A program made the translations under genes and the position numbers. This document shows positions 62,301 to 64,000 of a stretch of DNA of 64,000 nt, piece after piece. Below the pieces are notes generated by a model, which saw only the letters and a program-made list of their open reading frames with translations, was not told the DNA's origin and did not search any database. The stretch comes from Tanytarsus gracilentus (taxonomy: Eukaryota; Arthropoda; Insecta; Diptera; Chironomidae). The stretch's first letter is position 1. Each line of letters starts with the position of its first letter. The stretch spans positions 1,903,501 to 1,967,500 of the forward strand of contig JAXRKN010000041.1 of the NCBI GenBank assembly GCA_038502055.1, in the 5' to 3' direction.

Positions 62301-64000
62301 TCTTAAAGAGAATTTTAATTAGTGTTTTAAGTATTTACTTTGAGAAGAAAAAAGCAAAAATTAATTAAGAGTTGATTAAAATTAATTTAGAGTGAAATTT
62401 CCTCTAACTTCGGTATGAAAGTTGAATTAATAAAGGAGAAAATTTATTTATGATTTTAAATCAATAAATTTTTTTCTGTAATTTTCATCAACATCCAAAA
62501 CCAATTCAAGTCAACTCACTTTTCATACATTCCATGCTCTCTTGCGAACATTAGTAAATTATCCATTGGATCGGAGCCAGGCGAGAGGATGAAAACCAAA
62601 GGAATAATTGGACTGCTGTCATTGAAGGATGCTTGCAGATCGAACGAAGGTGGCTCCACAAATTCCTTACCCAAATGCCGAATAATGAAATTACGAACAG
62701 CGTGAACAATTTTATCAGGTCTCAGTGCCTTCAACAATATCATGAAGACAAAGTCAGTGACACTGTCGTATGGCTCTGGAAATTTTCCATCTTCTGGATT
62801 TTGCAGGTCATAAAATTTCTTCCATATTCCGCTATTCGCCGCGACATGCTCATGCAAACCGCTCAATTGCACAATCGCTGCATCTGCACGAACAATTTCG
62901 TTCCACGATTTATCGGAGAGCCACTCGGATGCGGGATTAGCGTGAGGATTATCGAGTGCAACACCGCCAGTGAGGAAAAATGCGAGGAGTGAAGCTTCGA
63001 TATCATTGCGTGCTGTCATAATTCCAATTGCGAGAGCCAGTGAAAATACCTGTGCGGGGATTAGCGAGAGTGAGAGAGGATTAATTTAAATATTGGTTGA
63101 AAATAAAATATTTAAATTGTTTACAATGAATAAATTTGGAGGTTTTAAATATTTATATAAAAAATTTAAATTTTTCGATCCCTTAACTCTTAGAATTGAA
63201 TTTGTCCATACCAATTTATCCTTTTCAAAAAGTGACCGACAAACATTTTCATAAATTGATTTTGTGAAAAATGCATTCAAGTACTGAAGTCGTTCTTCAA
63301 ACACTTCTGACTTTGGTGATTTAATGATGCTCGTCACAAACAGATTTAAAAACCATGCTAGTGAATATTGATACATTGGCTCGATGCTAGAGAGTTCTGT
63401 AATGCAGAAGAATAAAACTGCCGAGTGTTTGGCAACAGGAATGTACGCTTGACGTGCCTCATCAATTTCCGCCTCTGTTGACACTGCTATGACCTGTTTT
63501 GATTGAATGTCCTCGGAGAGTGCTTTACTCGATGTGAGAATATTGATTGCATTTTCATCTTCTAAGATATTAGACTCAGATGACGAAAGCACTTGAAGGA
63601 TTTGTGTCTCGGCATTGTAGAGAGCATTGCGATTCTTTGCAGACTCAACAATAAGCGATTCTTTTTTCTCTTGTAGATCGGGACGCTCTTGAACGACAAC
63701 TTTTGCTAGCAATTGTTCTCTCAAACCTTGCTCAGTTATCATGAAGTTTATGAGTGTTACCATCACAGCCGTTTCAGGTAAATAGTGAGGATTCTTTAAG
63801 CATGTTGTGATATAGAATCGAAAGTTGTTATTGTAATCGATAAGACCATCACCAAATTTAATTAATTGACTTCCTTTTTGTTTGATTATATTTCTCTCAA
63901 GGATGCTGTTAAATCCCGAATCGACAGTTTCGCCAACATTTTCGAGCAGGACCGGTTTTCCAGTTGTGATTGCATTTTCGAGAATTCGCATGTAATTTGC
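59395..64000 (-). CDS. axonemal dynein heavy chain, C-terminal part
   Basis: This is the end of an inner-arm axonemal dynein heavy chain (DNAH3/7/12 group by resemblance; the exact paralogue is uncertain). It is the motor that bends cilia and flagella; in insects these occur in sperm and chordotonal neurons. The 5' part lies beyond the window. Exons are 63212..>64000, 62520..63049, 62150..62301, 61753..62080, 61545..61636, 61389..61476, 61168..61327, 60481..61104 and 59395..59700, about 1022 residues in phase. Visible landmarks are GKPVLLENVGETVDSGF and FRFYITTCLKNPHYLPETA (AAA5), VFSLALAIGIMTARND, then SISLGQGQGPRAEKLIDESI and LGHWVVLQNCHV (AAA6). The C-terminal domain follows with FRLWITSYPV, VLQNSVKMTNEAPKGLRLNI, YWLSGFYFTQCFLTGVLQNH and RRGVLATTGHSSNFVMF. 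The protein ends HWINRGAASILSLND. The longest intron (59701-60480) is 780 bp. Confidence 0.93.

Noticed and set aside
1..64000. tRNA genes, rRNA, CRISPR arrays, bacterial operons
   Set aside because: No T-loop/anticodon patterns with a pairing acceptor stem were seen, no spaced direct repeats, and the interrupted genes show this is eukaryotic nuclear DNA. A tRNAscan or Rfam scan would be decisive for small RNAs.

Overview
The window is nuclear DNA of an insect, most likely a nematoceran dipteran (midge or mosquito relative). This rests on strongly AT-rich DNA, mostly short introns (about 50-70 bp) with GT..AG borders, and protein sequences that read as dipteran orthologues, for example Csp with its MDKRKLS start, elgi/Nrdp1, asrij, Rh50 and prestin-type SLC26. 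The group is inferred, and no species can be named from the sequence. I rebuilt seventeen multi-exon gene models by joining exons at GT/AG borders and checking that reading phase is kept across every junction. Spans run from start codon to stop codon, and exon lists are in each entry.

Layout. 1-16 kb: the 3' part of XPF/ERCC4 (+), Csp (-), RFT1 (+), an SLC26A11-type anion transporter (-), elgi/RNF41 (+), asrij/OCIAD1 (-). 16-32 kb is very dense: SMIM20 (+, divergent from asrij), Top3beta (+), a prestin-type SLC26 (+), TBCA (+), DCAF12 (-), mitochondrial leucyl-tRNA synthetase (+, divergent from DCAF12). 31.7-38 kb: a greatly enlarged LRRC49 (-). 38-43.3 kb is a stretch where I see no coding signal. 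43.3-46.2 kb holds an unrecognised Asn/Ser-rich, C-terminally helical protein (+). 47.8-50.9 kb is Rh50 (-), with two alternative last exons. 50.9-57.3 kb is mostly non-coding and contains a palindromic TA-flanked MITE-like element, a G-rich quadruplex-like tract and an inverted repeat. 57.3-58.1 kb holds a three-exon gene for a 100-residue type I membrane microprotein (-). 59.4-64 kb is the C-terminal quarter of an axonemal dynein heavy chain (-), which runs off the window.

Functionally this is a normal eukaryotic mixture, not an operon. Some themes recur: tubulin and axoneme biology (TBCA, LRRC49, axonemal dynein), mitochondrial proteins (LARS2, SMIM20, asrij), anion or ammonium transport (two SLC26 genes, Rh50), ubiquitin ligases (elgi, DCAF12) and DNA topology or repair (Top3beta, XPF). 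The most distinctive items are the duplicated terminal exons of Rh50, the 100-residue membrane microprotein, the palindromic MITE, the low-complexity insertion inside the LRRC49 leucine-rich repeats, and the unrecognised gene at 43.3-46.2 kb.
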